From the NCBI RefSeq assembly GCF_048128805.1, contig NC_136004.1, forward strand, positions 16,926,185 to 16,990,184: a stretch of 64,000 nucleotides of DNA, in the 5' to 3' direction. This DNA is from Centroberyx gerrardi. Its lineage: Eukaryota; Chordata; Actinopteri; Beryciformes; Berycidae. This document shows positions 12,601-27,000 of the stretch, piece after piece. Position 1 is the stretch's first letter. The number at the start of each line of letters is the position of its first letter. A model generated the notes under the pieces. That model saw only the letters and a list, made by a program, of their open reading frames with translations. It did not search any database and had not been told where the DNA came from. The position numbers were made by a program, and so were the translations under genes.

Positions 12601-13413
12601 AGCTGGAGCTTAAGATGCAGCAGAACCGCGAGGCTCAGGAGGAGTCCCTGAAGAGACGGGAAGAGCTGATCCAGGAGCTGGAGCTGGAGAGGGAGGCCAG
12701 ACTGCAGGAGAGGGAGCAGGAGGAGGGCCACAGAACAGCTCGCATGCAAGAGATAAATGCTCAGGTTGGCACATGGCTCCTTCTCATATCTTGATAGTCA
12801 GTTAGGTATTGGAGTGGTTCTGCGTGTTTGTATTGCTGTAGCACATATTCGCAAAAGTAAGAATGTTTAACACCAAAATTATTCATTGATCAATTATTCA
12901 TTGAAGTAAATTCTCAGGCACAGCCGAACTCTCCACAGCACAGCACCTGCCCAGAACCACAGAACATATGGTTTTTGACACATTAGTATTTACTTTCCAA
13001 TCTTGGAAATAAAACAGAGCTGATGTTGTTTACATATATTAACTGTAGGTGGAGCAGCGGCGCCAAGAGCAGTGGGAGGAGCAGCGCAGGATAGAGCAAG
13101 AGGAGGAGGAGGAGAAGGAGGCCCTTCGGTTCCAGGAGGAGGAGCTGAAGCTGGAGACACAGAGGATGGCCAAGCAAGGCCACCAGGAAAAGGTGCAAGA
13201 TAAAATCAAGCTACCTACTGTATGAATGAGTTCTCCAAGGAGACTGATGATAGTCAAAGTTTATATTCTAGCCTGCTATGTGGCAGGCTGTGATCTATGG
13301 AAACATTATACTGCTTGATTTCACCTTATTTGCTCTTTTTAATGTTCAGATATCACAGGCTTGTTCTGTCTCCCTTTCAGATTCACAGCAGACCCCGATC
13401 AGCCTGGACATGA
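9605..13413 (+). CDS. tchp: Trichoplein keratin filament-binding protein, 12 coding exons
   Basis: Trichoplein binds keratin filaments, desmosomal proteins and centrioles, and activates Aurora A to restrain primary-cilium growth. Exons: 9605-9795, 10263-10473, 10573-10629, 10981-11049, 11486-11659, 11744-11856, 11948-12014, 12115-12287, 12376-12457, 12579-12764, 13049-13192, 13381-13413. All junctions are GT-AG and in phase; the sum is 1500 nt or 499 aa (human 498). The N-terminus [10 protein letters not shown] and the block [15 protein letters not shown] match human TCHP. From about residue 70 onward the protein is almost continuous charged coiled coil rich in Glu, Arg and Gln (trichohyalin/plectin homology region), with the recognisable segment [19 protein letters not shown]. 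The last exon is tiny and encodes [10 protein letters not shown]. The start context ACCAATGG is good. A polyadenylation signal follows at 13664. Confidence 0.96.
9960..10052 (+). repeat. Degenerate LINE/SINE 3' tail
   Basis: The text gtgaagtcctttgagacatg, then ctatatcaataaatgaacct and gacttgattt, resembles the fish L2-type 3' end that reads GTGAAGCGCTTTGAG and finishes with ACTTGACTTGA repeats. It lies in tchp intron 1. Family assignment is from memory. Confidence 0.6.
11141..11301. mobile_element. Possible short MITE with about 26-bp inverted ends
   Basis: The left end tttttgacctgtaggtcct and the reverse complement of the right end, tttttgacttgtgggtcct, agree apart from a few changes. The 160-bp unit has no coding capacity and lies in the intron between tchp exons 4 and 5. 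No convincing target duplication is visible, so the superfamily is unknown. Confidence 0.45.
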
Positions 13414-13663
13414 GGACTCTGCAAGTCTGAAATCAATGCACAATCATCAGATGTATATTTTTGTATGTAATTAGCTTTAATGTCTTTTAAAGGCATATCA
13501 TTCAATTAGGTTCTGAGGCCATATGTAAGCCAACTTGATGTTGCTAATTTAATGCTGTTGCTGGCTGTTGCATATTTAGAAAAACACTAATGTAAAGTTT
13601 TGCAATCCTAGAGGCTTTTGTAGGACAGTAATTTTTTGTACGCTTTATTTGTAGACTGTTTTT

Positions 13664-13669
13664 AATAAA
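13664..13669 (+). promoter_or_regulatory. tchp polyadenylation signal AATAAA
   Basis: A canonical AATAAA lies 251 bp after the tchp stop codon, with a T-rich stretch following. It predicts cleavage near 13685. Confidence 0.7.
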
Positions 13670-13768
13670 TCTGTCCAAATCAAGTCATTTTTTATATTAA
13701 GGCCACACAGTGAATATGAAACACGACAGATAAATACAGCAGACAACAGGTTATAGTTATAAATTAAG

Positions 13769-13774
13769 TTTATT
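13769..13774 (-). promoter_or_regulatory. git2 polyadenylation signal (AATAAA on minus strand)
   Basis: TTTATT on the plus strand reads AATAAA on the minus strand, about 1.26 kb past the git2 stop codon. The intervening DNA (13775-15035) has no other gene and would be the git2 3' UTR. Cleavage would fall near 13750, less than 100 bp from the predicted tchp 3' end. Confidence 0.5.
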
Positions 13775-15035
13775 TAGAAAATAATTATTTTTCCCCAGTG
13801 CAGCTATAACAGCTGCATGACATACATCTCTGGACTCCATTCAAGTACAGAGAGGGACATTACCTTGATCAGATTTCAAGTTTGACAATGAACTCTGAAC
13901 CACATGTTGAGGATGAACCTTGGGTTGCACAATTATACAGGAGACATCTATAGTTCTATCCCATACGTTGCACATTAAATACAAATCTAGCAGCAACAGA
14001 ACAGAGCACAAAACACACGGACAGACATGATTATTAGCTCTAAATATCTTGCAACACCACCAACACTGCTATAGCACACAAGACCGCATAACACAGTGCA
14101 GTGTCTAGCCTCTTACAAACACACCAAATCAATATAACTTAATACAAGAACATCTTGCTGGTGAAGAACATAATTTGGCCCCTGAACAAGTGTTATTTGC
14201 ATTCACTGACTTGACAAATGGGCATACATAAATAGCTGCAATAAGTGCATTGCAGACAGGATTACACTTGGACAGGGGACAAACCATATAAATAGCTTTT
14301 CTATGCGACAAACATTGGCATTGCAGGGCTACAAAATGTGCATCAACGAAGTTCCCCACATTTAATGGAAGTTAATTAAATGGTCAAATTCTTTTGAAGA
14401 TTCATCTTTACAGAATGCTAATGTTTGCACAGTGCAATAAATGAGGGGAAGCTTCTTTAGCTCCAAGGGTGTTGGCATTAGCATTTCATGACAATGGATT
14501 CATTACTTTTTTTATGGCTTTCCCAGCATCCATGTCTGGCTTTGGACTGATCATGTTAACCAACATCATCTAATGGATATACTGTACACATAGTCACAGA
14601 GTATTAACGGTAATTCCTTCCTTTCTCAATGGAAGGTATTTACATTATGGACTGATTAAACATTAATGGTAACTAAGGGAGACTAATAAGTAAAGAGTAA
14701 TCAAGAAATCATAAAATTTCCCAGGGTCAGCTAGCCACTGCATGTAGTCTATATGTGATTTTGTAAACTTATTACTTTTGCTCAACAGAAATTGCATTAT
14801 TAGAACAAACCAGGTGTCCCTAAGTTATGTCGCTGACTCTTTCCCATCAATGACATTCAGGCTTTGTCCAATGTTGGCTTTAAATATTGTGAATACTTGT
14901 TATTTTTTATATCATTCTTAAATTAAAAAAAAGAATTCATGCATATACCACAAATACGAAAAACGACAGAAAATTTGTTAAAAATATAAGAACAAAACTG
15001 AGATGCTATTGGCTTTTGCAGCCTTGTAAGTGCTG

Positions 15036-18000
15036 TTAGTTGGTGTTCTCCTTTGTGGTAATGGTGACAAGCTGCTTGGCTGCCTTGGCAATGTCATAAG
15101 CACATTGGATGACCTGCTGGGTGACCAGCTGCATGTCCGGCCCCGGGCCTCCCTCCGAGGGCATGGCCTTCCTGCATTCACTCTGCAGCCGGTAGGCACT
15201 GGAGGTCAGCAGGCGCAGCGAGCCTCTCACAGTCTCTGAGCGCGGCTTCTGCGGAGGAAGGATAACAAAACATTTTAATACTGGTGGGAAAAGTCTGTTC
15301 AGAAGTCAACTGCTCTGTGCCCAGAGATACGGTAGCGGATAAGCCCAGATCCTTTGGAAACACATGGACCTCTGCTGGCCTAGGACTGAATCCAGCCAGA
15401 ATCTGTTTTCCTTTGTCTGCCCTACTGTCTAATCTCTTCCAAATTCCCAACTGAATACACTAAAGAAAATATATTTAAAGCGAGTGGACTGTGCACTCTG
15501 AGTAGATAAATTTATAAAAAAGTGAACCTGGGACTGGCACAACATGGGACTAAAAACGTTATTTAGACCTTGAAATTTGGTCATTTATAACATTATGATA
15601 AGCAATATTTTAATAACTTCCAAATACAAACTGCAACAAAATGTACCAGCTAGCTTTTTTACCTTGGGAAAGAGGGCGGCCATTTCTGTTACAGCCACAT
15701 GTATTCTTTCTGAGCAGGGTATGAAGCTGTGGGGAGAAGACAGGTGTCAGTGAGGTTGACATATTCACGTTATGTTCATCCGATTCCGTTTAACATTCCG
15801 GATAAAATGTAAAGTTGATTGTTTATGCTTGGATATAAAAAGTCACCTTTTTAAACAAGCCAAAAATATTTTGCGTGCAAGTTAATCACAAAATAATATA
15901 TTATTTATAACTCATAACACACCATGCATTATTAACTTCAGCTCCAGGTTAACACTGAGTAGCTTAACACGCTATTTGATAGACAGTTATCCAGCACCAT
16001 GAGCGCACATATTTTTAGCAAACCCCAAACCTTGGCAGTGTTAGTGCCATAATCCAACCTCAGGGCTACAGAACTGTGCTACTATAAATATTAGCAAACT
16101 ACAGGATTTAAGGTTAATCAAAAGTACAATGCACTATTATTATATAACACTAATGTTTTCTATTAAAAAATTATGGCTATAAAAACACCAAACATTGAAC
16201 AACTTGGCTTGTAACTACATCAAAAACACTATAAAGCAAGATACTACTTTCATCAAACTCTACAAATCAACTAACCACAGGAGATTTGAAGTCACAGTGT
16301 TTGCAGTGAAAAATAAAGATAATAAGGGCAGGTAAGTATGAAACTGGATGCTTTAAGACACAACACTTTTTAGGCAAGCATTCGGCAGCACGTCACAGAA
16401 AAAGAGAGCCAGGCTGTCAGTAGGTGAGGCAGAAGAGGAAAGGTGAGACAGAAAATGTGTGTGTGAGGGAGAGAAAAAAACTGTGCCTGGGAGGCAGGGA
16501 CAGAGGCCAGAGTACCAGGAGGAAGGGTCAGGGGACCGGAGGCTGAGCGGCTGAAGGGGAGGGGGGGCCTTCTCAGCCCAAGGCACCAGAGTGCTGAAAC
16601 ATCCCAGGCTGTGCCTGAGCCGACGCACGCCTTCACGCTCGCATGGTCTGCTCACAGGAGCGAGAGGCAGGGACCACAACACCAAAACAACATAACACCG
16701 GAGTAGAAGTAGAATGAGGGGGAAGAGTGAAGATAACAGAAACAAAGGGGAAATAATAGGAGATAAACACTGCTAAATATTACAACAGAGGAAATGACAA
16801 AATTAAGGGGAACTAAGGGTGTAAATGAGAAGCAAGGAAGTGAAAGTAAAAAAGATGATGAACTGATAGAGAAAGCTCCTTCTCCCTGTAGATGCTGACC
16901 TGTCGTGTTTGTTCTCCTGAGCAGCCCGCAGAAGCTCTTGGATATTCTTGGTGATCTGCTCGGTCTTGCGGATGACGTCCTCTGTGCTGGGAAGCGTGGG
17001 GTCTGACTCCAGCTCCAGATCGTCCAGCTCGGGGATGGAGCTGCCCTCCCCCAGCCAGCCACTGCTCCTCAGCCTGCCTCTCCTGCTCAATCTGCACAAG
17101 GAAATACACACGATTTTGGTCTCTAAAGCTTGCCCACCGAAAGACAAAATGGTATAATTTGACTTGAAAACCAATTTTGATTGTAATTGGGAGTCAGGCA
17201 AGCACAGTTTAGAAGTGAATGTCTTATTTTTTTTCACTTGGGCGAGTGTCACAAAGCATCACTCTGGGGGACGCCCTTACCCTGAGTCATCCATCTCCGA
17301 GTCATTGAATGTATTGTCATAGTCACTGTCTGGCATGCTGCTCTGCTTCTCCAACTTCGAAGCCTAGAGGGAAAGGAGAAGAAAGAGAGTGATAAAAATG
17401 CATCTCAAAATGTTTGATGGCATTGACAATGCAAACCGTAAACAGATAAGAGTATGTTGTAATCACAATTTCAATGCAAAGTGTCCATTCATAGCAATAA
17501 GCAAACTTTCACTGTGACAAGGAACAGTTACACATATATTGTAAATGTACACCTTCTGTTTGCAGTGTTACCAACAACAAACTTACAAATTTGAATATAA
17601 ACAAGTAAAAGCAATGCAGACGACTTTGCATGAAACAAGCCAATAAAGCCATGAAGCCAGAGTACAGAATCAACTTGAAGCTTTTAAAACTTGATTGTCA
17701 GTGTTAGTAAAGAGAGATTATCCAGGGTTCAAGTAGTTTATACCCGGCACTATGCAATAATCACTACTGAGGACTTGTTTGAAATTGACCTGAACTGCTT
17801 GAACATAATGGGACACAAATCATATTGGATCAATAGAATGGCTGGGACCATCACGGACTGAACGGCACACTATGTCGCTTTGTGTATGAAACCCTTTGAA
17901 CTCCTGAAAGACGGACGGATTCATGGATGACAATAAACACAACTGTCAACCAGTGAGCAGGATTTGAAGAGAATAAGCAAACTCTGCAGCTTTATCCAAT

Positions 18001-21000
18001 TTCTGAGGCTTACTGTATGCTGCCAGGATTAATAAAGTCAGCAACGCTTGGGTAGAAACATTCATGAACACAAATGAGTTGGAATTACATCAGAACCATG
18101 ACGCATTGACTTTACTCTGTCTCCAAACTGAAGGGAAGTAGACCCATGAGAGTCATAATTTGAGGATAGTAAGTCAGGGCTCAGATGAATTCAGGAATAA
18201 GCCTAAATCACACCAGTCTAAGAGACAAGCAGGGCGACGACGGAACTATTTAAGTGTATTGCACAAAATAGAAATGACTAATCCTCACACTAGATGAGGC
18301 TCGCTGTGATCTTATTAGATTTACACTGCATATTGAGAGCTTTATGCAGATACACTATCAGACTCAGAGTTGCGTTTCTAAAGGGGAAGCAGAGACAAAC
18401 AAGAAGTGCACTCAAGCCACATACCGAACAGCAGTGTACATACCCTTTCAATACAAGTCCAAAAGGGTTCAAACAAAATCCTCCTCTTGTATGCAGTACA
18501 AGATGCAATGCTGCACACATAAACTCACATCAAACAATAGATGGCAGAAAATAGGCTCAGTTTGTTATGTCTTTGTCCTGCTGTCACTAGAGATCAATCT
18601 TTTAGACGGTGAGCGACTCCTGGATGACCGCAGTGTTTGGCTGTTACTGGAGGAAGTGAGAGCATGCTGTTTGAAGCTCACTGTGCAAAATGAAGTGTTG
18701 GTTAGAGACAGGGAAAAAGATCTCTCTTAGCATTGGAATGGGAGTAACATAGGCGCAAGAACTTTTGATATGAAAAACATGATAAATTTCAACAAACTAG
18801 AGGTATAAAAAATACATTTTAAATAAAAATTATTTTGACAAACAGGTGTTTGGTTTAGCGTTATAAGAATGTAACAAAGCCTTTAACACCCCTAACGACC
18901 TTCTAAACCCAATTTAAGATCAAAAGATGTTATTTTTTCATATCAGCCATTACACAGGTTTTCTGAAGGAAAGAAAATAAGCGTTAAAATTAGCAGGTGA
19001 CATCCTGACAAGTGCGCTTCTCTGCTCGACTTTTGCAGACAATTCTACATGTGTAGCGGCACGATGAGGATGATGCTGATGAAGACGGGTATCGGGTGGT
19101 GAGGGCAGCCTGTAGAGGGTTGTCGGCTCATGCAGTCGGGCGGGGAAGGAGCAGCGTATGGGGGACAGAGGGAGGAAGGTGAAGGAGGAGGAAGAGGAGG
19201 GAGAGGAGGAAATGGCAAAGGGCTCCCAAGTGGACTTGCTGCGCCCCACGAGGCGCGGACCAAGTGAGGAGGTACTTAACCTTTTGAGCACTTTCGTCCT
19301 TCGACCAAGACAGGGTGGATGGAAATGAGGGGAGGGATGAAGAGGTGGTCACAAAAGCGCCCCTTTCCGTCTAAAGACAGGGTTCAAATCACATTTTAAG
19401 GAGACAGAGTAAAAAATGATGACAAAGTGCTCACAAGGAACAGTGAGGCACTGCTCACAACAGTGCTGTGAACACTAAAATGATTTCTTAAAAAAAAAAA
19501 GAAGAAACATTTAAGTGTGATGAATGAGATTGGATAATATTAAGTCCTTAGGCACAAGTGTCCTCATCTATTAAAGCATGACTGCTAGAGCTGAATTAGG
19601 TATATTGAAAATTGAAAAGAATTGATTTTGAAAGAATTTGAAAACAATAAATATCTGAGCAATAACCATAAAGGAGCTCCAGGGTTCTACAGTGCTATTA
19701 TTTTAGTAGTATGTGCTAGATATAAATTCATGCTACATAGAAAACTTAAGAAGCACATGTGCATCGAATATAGTGATGGCACTTTCAACAGTTTTTTTCA
19801 GATTATGCTCCTACATGTATTCCCTGAACTCATTAACTTTTGCCTTTTTGAGCACAAATGCTCCTGGAAAAAATGTCACTGTAGAACCTGGGAGTCATCC
19901 ATAGAAATTTACTGAAATTTTGTTTGACAGACCCAAATGTAATCAGGAACCTAAGCATAAGTGCCTTTATTTGAACTGAAGAGAGAATGCAAAGGGATGA
20001 GAAGATAAAATGATCTTGTGAGTTTGTCATGCAGTACAAAAACACAGAGTATTTGTATGGAAGGTTTAATGCTTTATCGACATGACATACAGTACAAACC
20101 TTCAAAGTATATCATAATTAGCTCATGCTCAAAACAGCAGCTCCTCATTAGCCTTATTATATAACTAAATTCAGTCCGACAAACAAGCAGCACTCCAGGA
20201 AACACCAGATGTATGGAGAATGGCCGTATGAGAGTCCAAGTATTAAAACTGGACAAGATGGGATGCGACTAGCTGTGTGTCTATATGAATGGCATTGCGC
20301 TTTCTGATGACTGTCTCAGGAACCAGAAAAAGAGCTACCCAGTAGCAAATTACTAAGGAAATAAAAAAAAAAAAACAGGAAAGAAAGGTTTGCAGACAGG
20401 GTGAAGACACATGAGGGAAAGTCTTGGAAGTGGAGAGGTGGAGAAGAAAAGGCAAAGGAATGCAGGGTGCAGGTCTTACTTACATGAGGTGGGAAGGGTT
20501 GCAGGGTGGGGATACCCTCCTCTGGGTAGGGAGTTTCCCCCTTAGGGAGATAGGGCTTCAGGCCTGAGCCAGTCTCATACATAGACATGGGCCGACTGGC
20601 CCGCGCAGACTGCCGGCGTTTCAGGGCTGAGGGGCTGGAGGGGTCGGGGTAGTCTGAACCGCTGGGGATCTGATAGATATTGGTTGTGACCTGCCGCCTG
20701 AGAGAGGTGTTCTCGCTTTGCAGAGATTGCAGCTGGAAGAGACGGGTCAGCAATACACTAAGAGGTGCTCTCAGCAAAGCAAGCTTTGTTTCCTGCTCTG
20801 ATCCATTCTATCTTAGCTTTCAACCCATGATTCCTCTAAATATTCACATTACGGTTTGACAGTCTGCAGCTGTCAGCATACTAAACATCATCGAATTCTG
20901 CCAACGTTGTGACCTGGCCTGAACAAGTGTATGTGGGCATCACACATTAGAGAACTTAAAGTGAGAATCTACCCTGAGAATTCATGTTATTCCCATGATA

Positions 21001-24000
21001 CAGAAAGTTCAACCAATATTTGTGGAGACCAATGGCTGTCTCACAAAGTTGGACACCAAGGAACACCAAGATACAAAACCTGAAGCTGCTTCAATGACAT
21101 TGAATTGGAGACCAACTTATGGCTCATAGCTTTGAGCTTATAGAATGCTTGCTTGAGCTTATGAGATATACTTTATCGTAGTATTAATAGTTATAAACCT
21201 TAAGTACGTATTCCCATAAAAATCATCTTGCGTGTTGCCACTATGTCCACAAAGTTGGTTTCCCTGATTGTTACTGGAACAGCTCCAGACTTTGTTTCTT
21301 GATGACACCACCAACAGTCTTCACTAGCTGTAGCAGAGACAGGTTCATGTAAAAAAAGTCTCCACTGAACGACCTAAAAATCATAGGAATAACATATGAA
21401 TTCTATTTTAGGGTGGATTTTCTCTTCAATTCAAAAACGCAAAGCAAGAAGTAAGCAAGCGAAAGGTTGTTGCACAGGTAAGCAACACAGATGCAGGTGT
21501 AAGTCAAAGATGTAGCTACAGAAAGACGGACACATGAGAATTATGAGAGTATTAGAGCCATTCAGGAATAAAGAAAATCAAGAGGTTTTTGATAGGGATA
21601 CAAGAGTATGGGTGAAGAAAGATTGGCCTGATCTGATGCAACTAGTTGCAATCCAATGCACAGACAGTGAAGGGTCCTGCATACTGTTCAGGAAGAGGGC
21701 AGGTAAAACTCTTCAGCTGCCAGTATGATTTGGTCACTAACCTCTGCCTTAATGGTTGACTGTCGTAAAGGTTTACCAAAGCCTCACTGACTCCAGTGTT
21801 TTCATGTCACTTCATAACTTAAAGCATTTGAATACACTTTTTACATTTGACCTAAGTGACAGATGAAAATGACTATCTTAATCATATGCTGGTAATTCAG
21901 ACTCCAACTGTATTTGAAGGCTGTGCTTTGAAATATTACTGAATGAACAATCTGCTCATTGACTTGAGTTTAAGCAGGAAAGAGGATTGCATTAACTACA
22001 TGGTGTACACCTGTCCTTCACAATATCTCACGACAGTCAATGGTGCACTTGGCAGTGTGTTCTGTTTCATCCAACCCACCCTTGTTTTTGATTTCAAGAT
22101 ACTGTCCAGTTGAATGTGGTCTCTGACAGTAATCTATTCAACTGTAACTTAAGACAATGCCAACCCACACAGCTAAATCACATACTGTATTGTATGTCCA
22201 CTATAGAGGAGTGCCAGAAAGACCTCTCATATGCAACCAATAGTCTTACAGAGACAAATGATCTGCATGTTGCTTCCAAACAGCCAAATCAAAGCCATTT
22301 TAACACAGGAAAAAAAAATCAAAACAAAACTTGAACCTCATCAATTTAACAAAGCATGTAGCTGTAAGGTGCTTATCGCATAGATGACAAATAGATGACA
22401 ACCTCTGGGGCCCAAAGAAAAAGGGGAATTTGAACTAGTTGCCGTCTAGCAAGCTATAGGTTGCTAAATTGAAGCATAATCCATACATTTGTGCAGAATC
22501 TCAAACCTAACAATCTTTAAAGAAAGACAACTTAAATGTAACAGCTTTTTCATGAATAGGAGGGAAGACTCGAAAGTCAACTTCTATAAATCGGTAGTTT
22601 AAGTTAACAGTTGGAGTGACAGTATTACAGGCTTGTATCGGCGGTGAAGGTGCGTTTTCATGACAGCTTAGAAATGTGACCTTTTAAAATACATGGCAAA
22701 CAACAGAACCATGTGCTGCGTTTTCTAACACCCTCAAGAAAGGTGAAAACCCTCCGAAGACATTCTATGTGGTGAACTGTGAATGATGAAGAAAGGTTCA
22801 CACATACAATTTGTGTTAGTCACTATAGACTATGTAGGGATGAAAACCACTGTTAGGTTACTTCATGCTTATTATTAAAACATGCTTGTTAGTAACATGA
22901 GATAGCATGGCTTTTACTCTAATTATTTTCTACATAGAATGGAGATTAAATTGTTTCTCATTATGAACTGGAGCAAGAGTGCATGTCTTCTTCACAAATT
23001 AAAAAAAAAAAAAATACAAAAATAAAAAAAACTTTCTCCAGCTACCATTCAAGCTTTGAAATGAAACATGCTGGCCAAAACAGAGGGTGGACCAGCAGGG
23101 TGTCATAGCAGCCTTGCCTTACAACAGAGCATTCCCAGTCAGGTAGCTAGGCCCTCATTATAACAGGCTGGGCTTCCACACCAGAGGGCGATCACACCGG
23201 ACAGGAGAGGAGCTCTGCTGACCGCTGTGGCCCCCCCTCAGTCCGCCCCCGGTGTTAGCGATGTTATTGGTGGAGCGCAGGGGATACCTTTTTCTGCATC
23301 AGCCTCAACTCATCACTCAGGTTGTTGTTGACTTTCATGAGCTGCTGGATCTTGGCTTCAGAGGCAGAGAGCGCGTTTTTCACGTCCAAGAACTCCTGCA
23401 TAGTAATAGGTCCATCTGAGAGGTCAGAGTCCAGGCTCTGTTGGAAAGAGAAGTAAAAAAAAAAACAGTAAAGACATGTGGGAGACATTCACAATAACTG
23501 TTATGGCTGTGAGTAAATGTCTGTTTTGATGGGACATTTCAGCCATTGAGGGCTTTGCACTTCTGGGTCTTAATTTGTAAAATGGGTGCCCCATTACCTT
23601 GGTCCTATCTCCTTTGCTTGAGGGCAGCTCTTGATCTGTATCTTCATCAGAAGCCACGCTATCGTAGTCAGGCTGGTCATTGTCCTGGCAATCACTTCCA
23701 TGCCTGACACCCACACTTTTCAGGATAAGTTCAACATTATCTGGAATCAAGGAGACACAGAGTAGAATACATATCTCAGTACTAAATTGACAAGCAGTAC
23801 ATTTTCAGTGTTCATAAGCCCTTTGAATAAAGTAACAATTAGATACTGACCTTTAGGACTGGTTATTGAATTCCCTTGCTGTCTGCGTTTAGCATCACTT
23901 AGTATGTCAATCACAAGAGTCGCAAATTCATGTGCGTTGAATCTTGCAAGTTTCTGGCGGCCCTAAATTAGAAAAAATTAACAAATAAATAAATAGTCAC

Positions 24001-27000
24001 CTCATCTCATGCTGTATGTGATCGAACTTCAAAGTGAATATGTGCCAAGTAGGAAACAAACAAACATAAGGGCAGAATTTTCTTAAAATAAAGCTGAAGT
24101 AATGCTGATGCAGTTTGACAGTCAAGCTTTGACCAGAGCGGGTTCTGTACGGCTGACTTGCCTGGTTTCGTGTTGATGAATACTCTGGGTTCACAGGAAG
24201 GAAAGGCACCACAGTCGTCTCCGTCACTAGGGTGCTGTGATTCTGTGTAGCTAACCATACTACAAATAATAGGATATGAATAAGATCAACATTGTCTCAG
24301 AGACAGGCATCTGGCTCAGTAATATGGCTGCAACACCACTGGTAGCTTTAATGCATCAATGAAGAGAGGCCACTATAAATGTGTTCTCACAAGACCATGA
24401 AATATATAACAAAACACATATTTTACAGGATAACTACATTACCTGCATCCGTCTCTCTTCTGTCCACCTCATCGTACACATCCATGGCCAGCTCCTCAAA
24501 TAAGTGATTACTGAGCTGTATTAAAATCAATGATTCAGACATTGGTCAGACATGAGTCAGCAGAGGAAAAAACATAACAAGTTCAGTACATTCAAAGCTT
24601 TAAATCAAACTGCAAGGATACTTACAGACTGTAGTTTCTTCTTTGCTGCCTTTGCCAGTTCTGATAAATCTATACTGCTACAAACAGAGAATAACTCTCA
24701 TAAGCATATGCTGCTGAAAAGTGAGGTCAATATAATGCACACTTTGTTGTGATTAATACTTACATGTTCCTTATCCATCAAAAGAGAGCAATAAAAGAAG
24801 ATAAAATTCTCATTTGATTTGAAGAAGAGCAATGCTAGTTCTGCTACAGTGCACTGCTCTGATTGCACAATTATTAAAAGCTGAGAGTGGGTTGAAATTA
24901 CATGTTAACCATTTGCAACAATTACAGAGCTGCTGGGTGGGGTATGTGAACTACTTCAGTGGGTCTGTTTCCTCTCAAACAGATAATGGATGCTGCAGCG
25001 AGCCCAGAGCGTGTCAGAACAGGCCTCAGAGCAAGAATACAACTATAAACAACTGCAACACAGCCTCACTGCAGCTTTGTCGGGGTCGATTCAAGTTGAA
25101 ATCATCCACTAAAGCACATTCAAAAGACAGTTCACAGGCTTAGATCATGTTGACTTACTCTAGGTGCCTTCTTACCTGTCAGCCATTTGTGGAACAATGA
25201 AGTGCTGGCCGTTTTTATGATCTGAAAGGAACGATGAGGATGCAATGGATGACCACAACTACATCATTATGATTATTAACACTTTTGATTCAGCATGATT
25301 TTGATACATAATCACCAGTTATTATGCAAATTAACTACCATGAGATTAACTACATATGTGAGAATCAAGAAGGTATTATGGTTTGTAAAATTATGTGCAG
25401 ATCATGCAGAAATGTGCAGAAATAATTCTTAGCGTTTGTTTTAACTGCTTGGATTACCAGATGGGTGGGGTTTACCACATCAGGACAGCTCAGATAGCGT
25501 CAGCTAAGTTGTCAATCACAGAAAAGTATCCCAAACTGACTCTCGAATAGTTCCTGCAATTGTCTGTGGAAAACCCCAACCATCTATTACTCCAAGCAGG
25601 CTAAACAAACACTTACAATTACATGCAAATTTTGTTTGGGCCATTTCACGTTAAGCACAGAGTCCTTTGAATTGCTGATCTCTCTCCTTGCGTACCTGGC
25701 TTTCGTCCACACAGATAGAACGCCAGTCGATCAGTTAGTTCATACTGAATCTCCACCAGTCTATCCGCCAGGTCGTGGTGGCCAGCTTGCCTAAGAAGAC
25801 ACACATTAACAAAAGCTTTATTTAAAACTTTATGGGTGAAATTACAGGACCATAATATCTCATGTTAGAATGATTTAAGACTTAAAAAAACTGCAGGTAG
25901 CCAACCTTGCATAGTCAATGGGAGTTTTGCCACTGCTGTCAGGAGCTCCAGGATCTGCCCCGTAAACAGTCAGCAGCTCAGCCTGAGATACCTGACCTGC
26001 CTTTGCAGCCACATGCAGCGGGGTGTTCCCTTTTTCCTTCAGGAGGGGTTGAAAAACACGGCAAAACATGAAAACTAAAATCAACAGAAGAGCCAACAAA
26101 AACGCAGGTTGTAAAAACAGTGGATGTCGAAACACTGTAAAAACAGTGGGCGTATCTTACGGGGTGAAAAAAATTAGCTTGGGCTCCCAGGGACAGCAAC
26201 CTCAGGCAGGTCTCAAGATTCCCAGTGCGTACACTTGAGTGAAGTTGCTGGGAGAGAAAAATCAACAACAATTACTACAAACTGCATATTTAAAACAAAG
26301 CAATGCTCAAAAACATCTTTCAGTTTTCCCATAATGTCAGTGAGCAGCCGTTCCTCCTCACCTTGCTTAAATCCTTGGCTGTCGAGCTGTCATCCTCTCG
26401 GCAAGGCATGCGATGGACAAATGCTAGCATTTGATATTTGGCCTTTATGAATTCTGTTTTGTTTGGACTTTAGGGACAGCATGAAACACAGAGGGTCAAA
26501 CAGAAAGAAGAGTAATGAGCCGAAGGCATATATTAAGACCTAATGTTCAACAATCAATTTTCTGTTCAGTAATTTAACATGAACATCTAGTCAAACAATT
26601 ATGACTCACTGCAATTTGTCCTGAGGGTTGGCCTTGCGCTTTCCACTCATCACAGACGCAGGGTCCAGAAGAGAGTGCTCCCATATTGAATTTGCACCAT
26701 TGCCGTATAACGTCTGAACCATCTGAGTGAAATAAAAAAGAAACCATTAAAATGTGCCCCACTGATTTAGACTGTAGACCGCTGACTGGCTGTGAACAAT
26801 CCCCTACCAATACAAACACTTTCTATATTAGGACAAAATCAATAGGCCTCTGAAGAGTCAGTGTTGTTGGGTAAAAATAGCTTAGACAACGAGTAGAGTG
26901 TGTGCTCTGATGTACCACTGTTGTCAAGAGATTTCTACTGAGCAAAGATAAAGGCCTGCAGATTCACAAGATACAGCTAAGGCAGAACTATGACTGCACT

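Noticed and set aside
16353-17109. Overlapping minus-strand frames with hydrophobic, leucine-rich translations
   Set aside because: Only the frame containing LESDPTLPSTEDVIRKTEQI continues git2; the others are shadow frames or intron.
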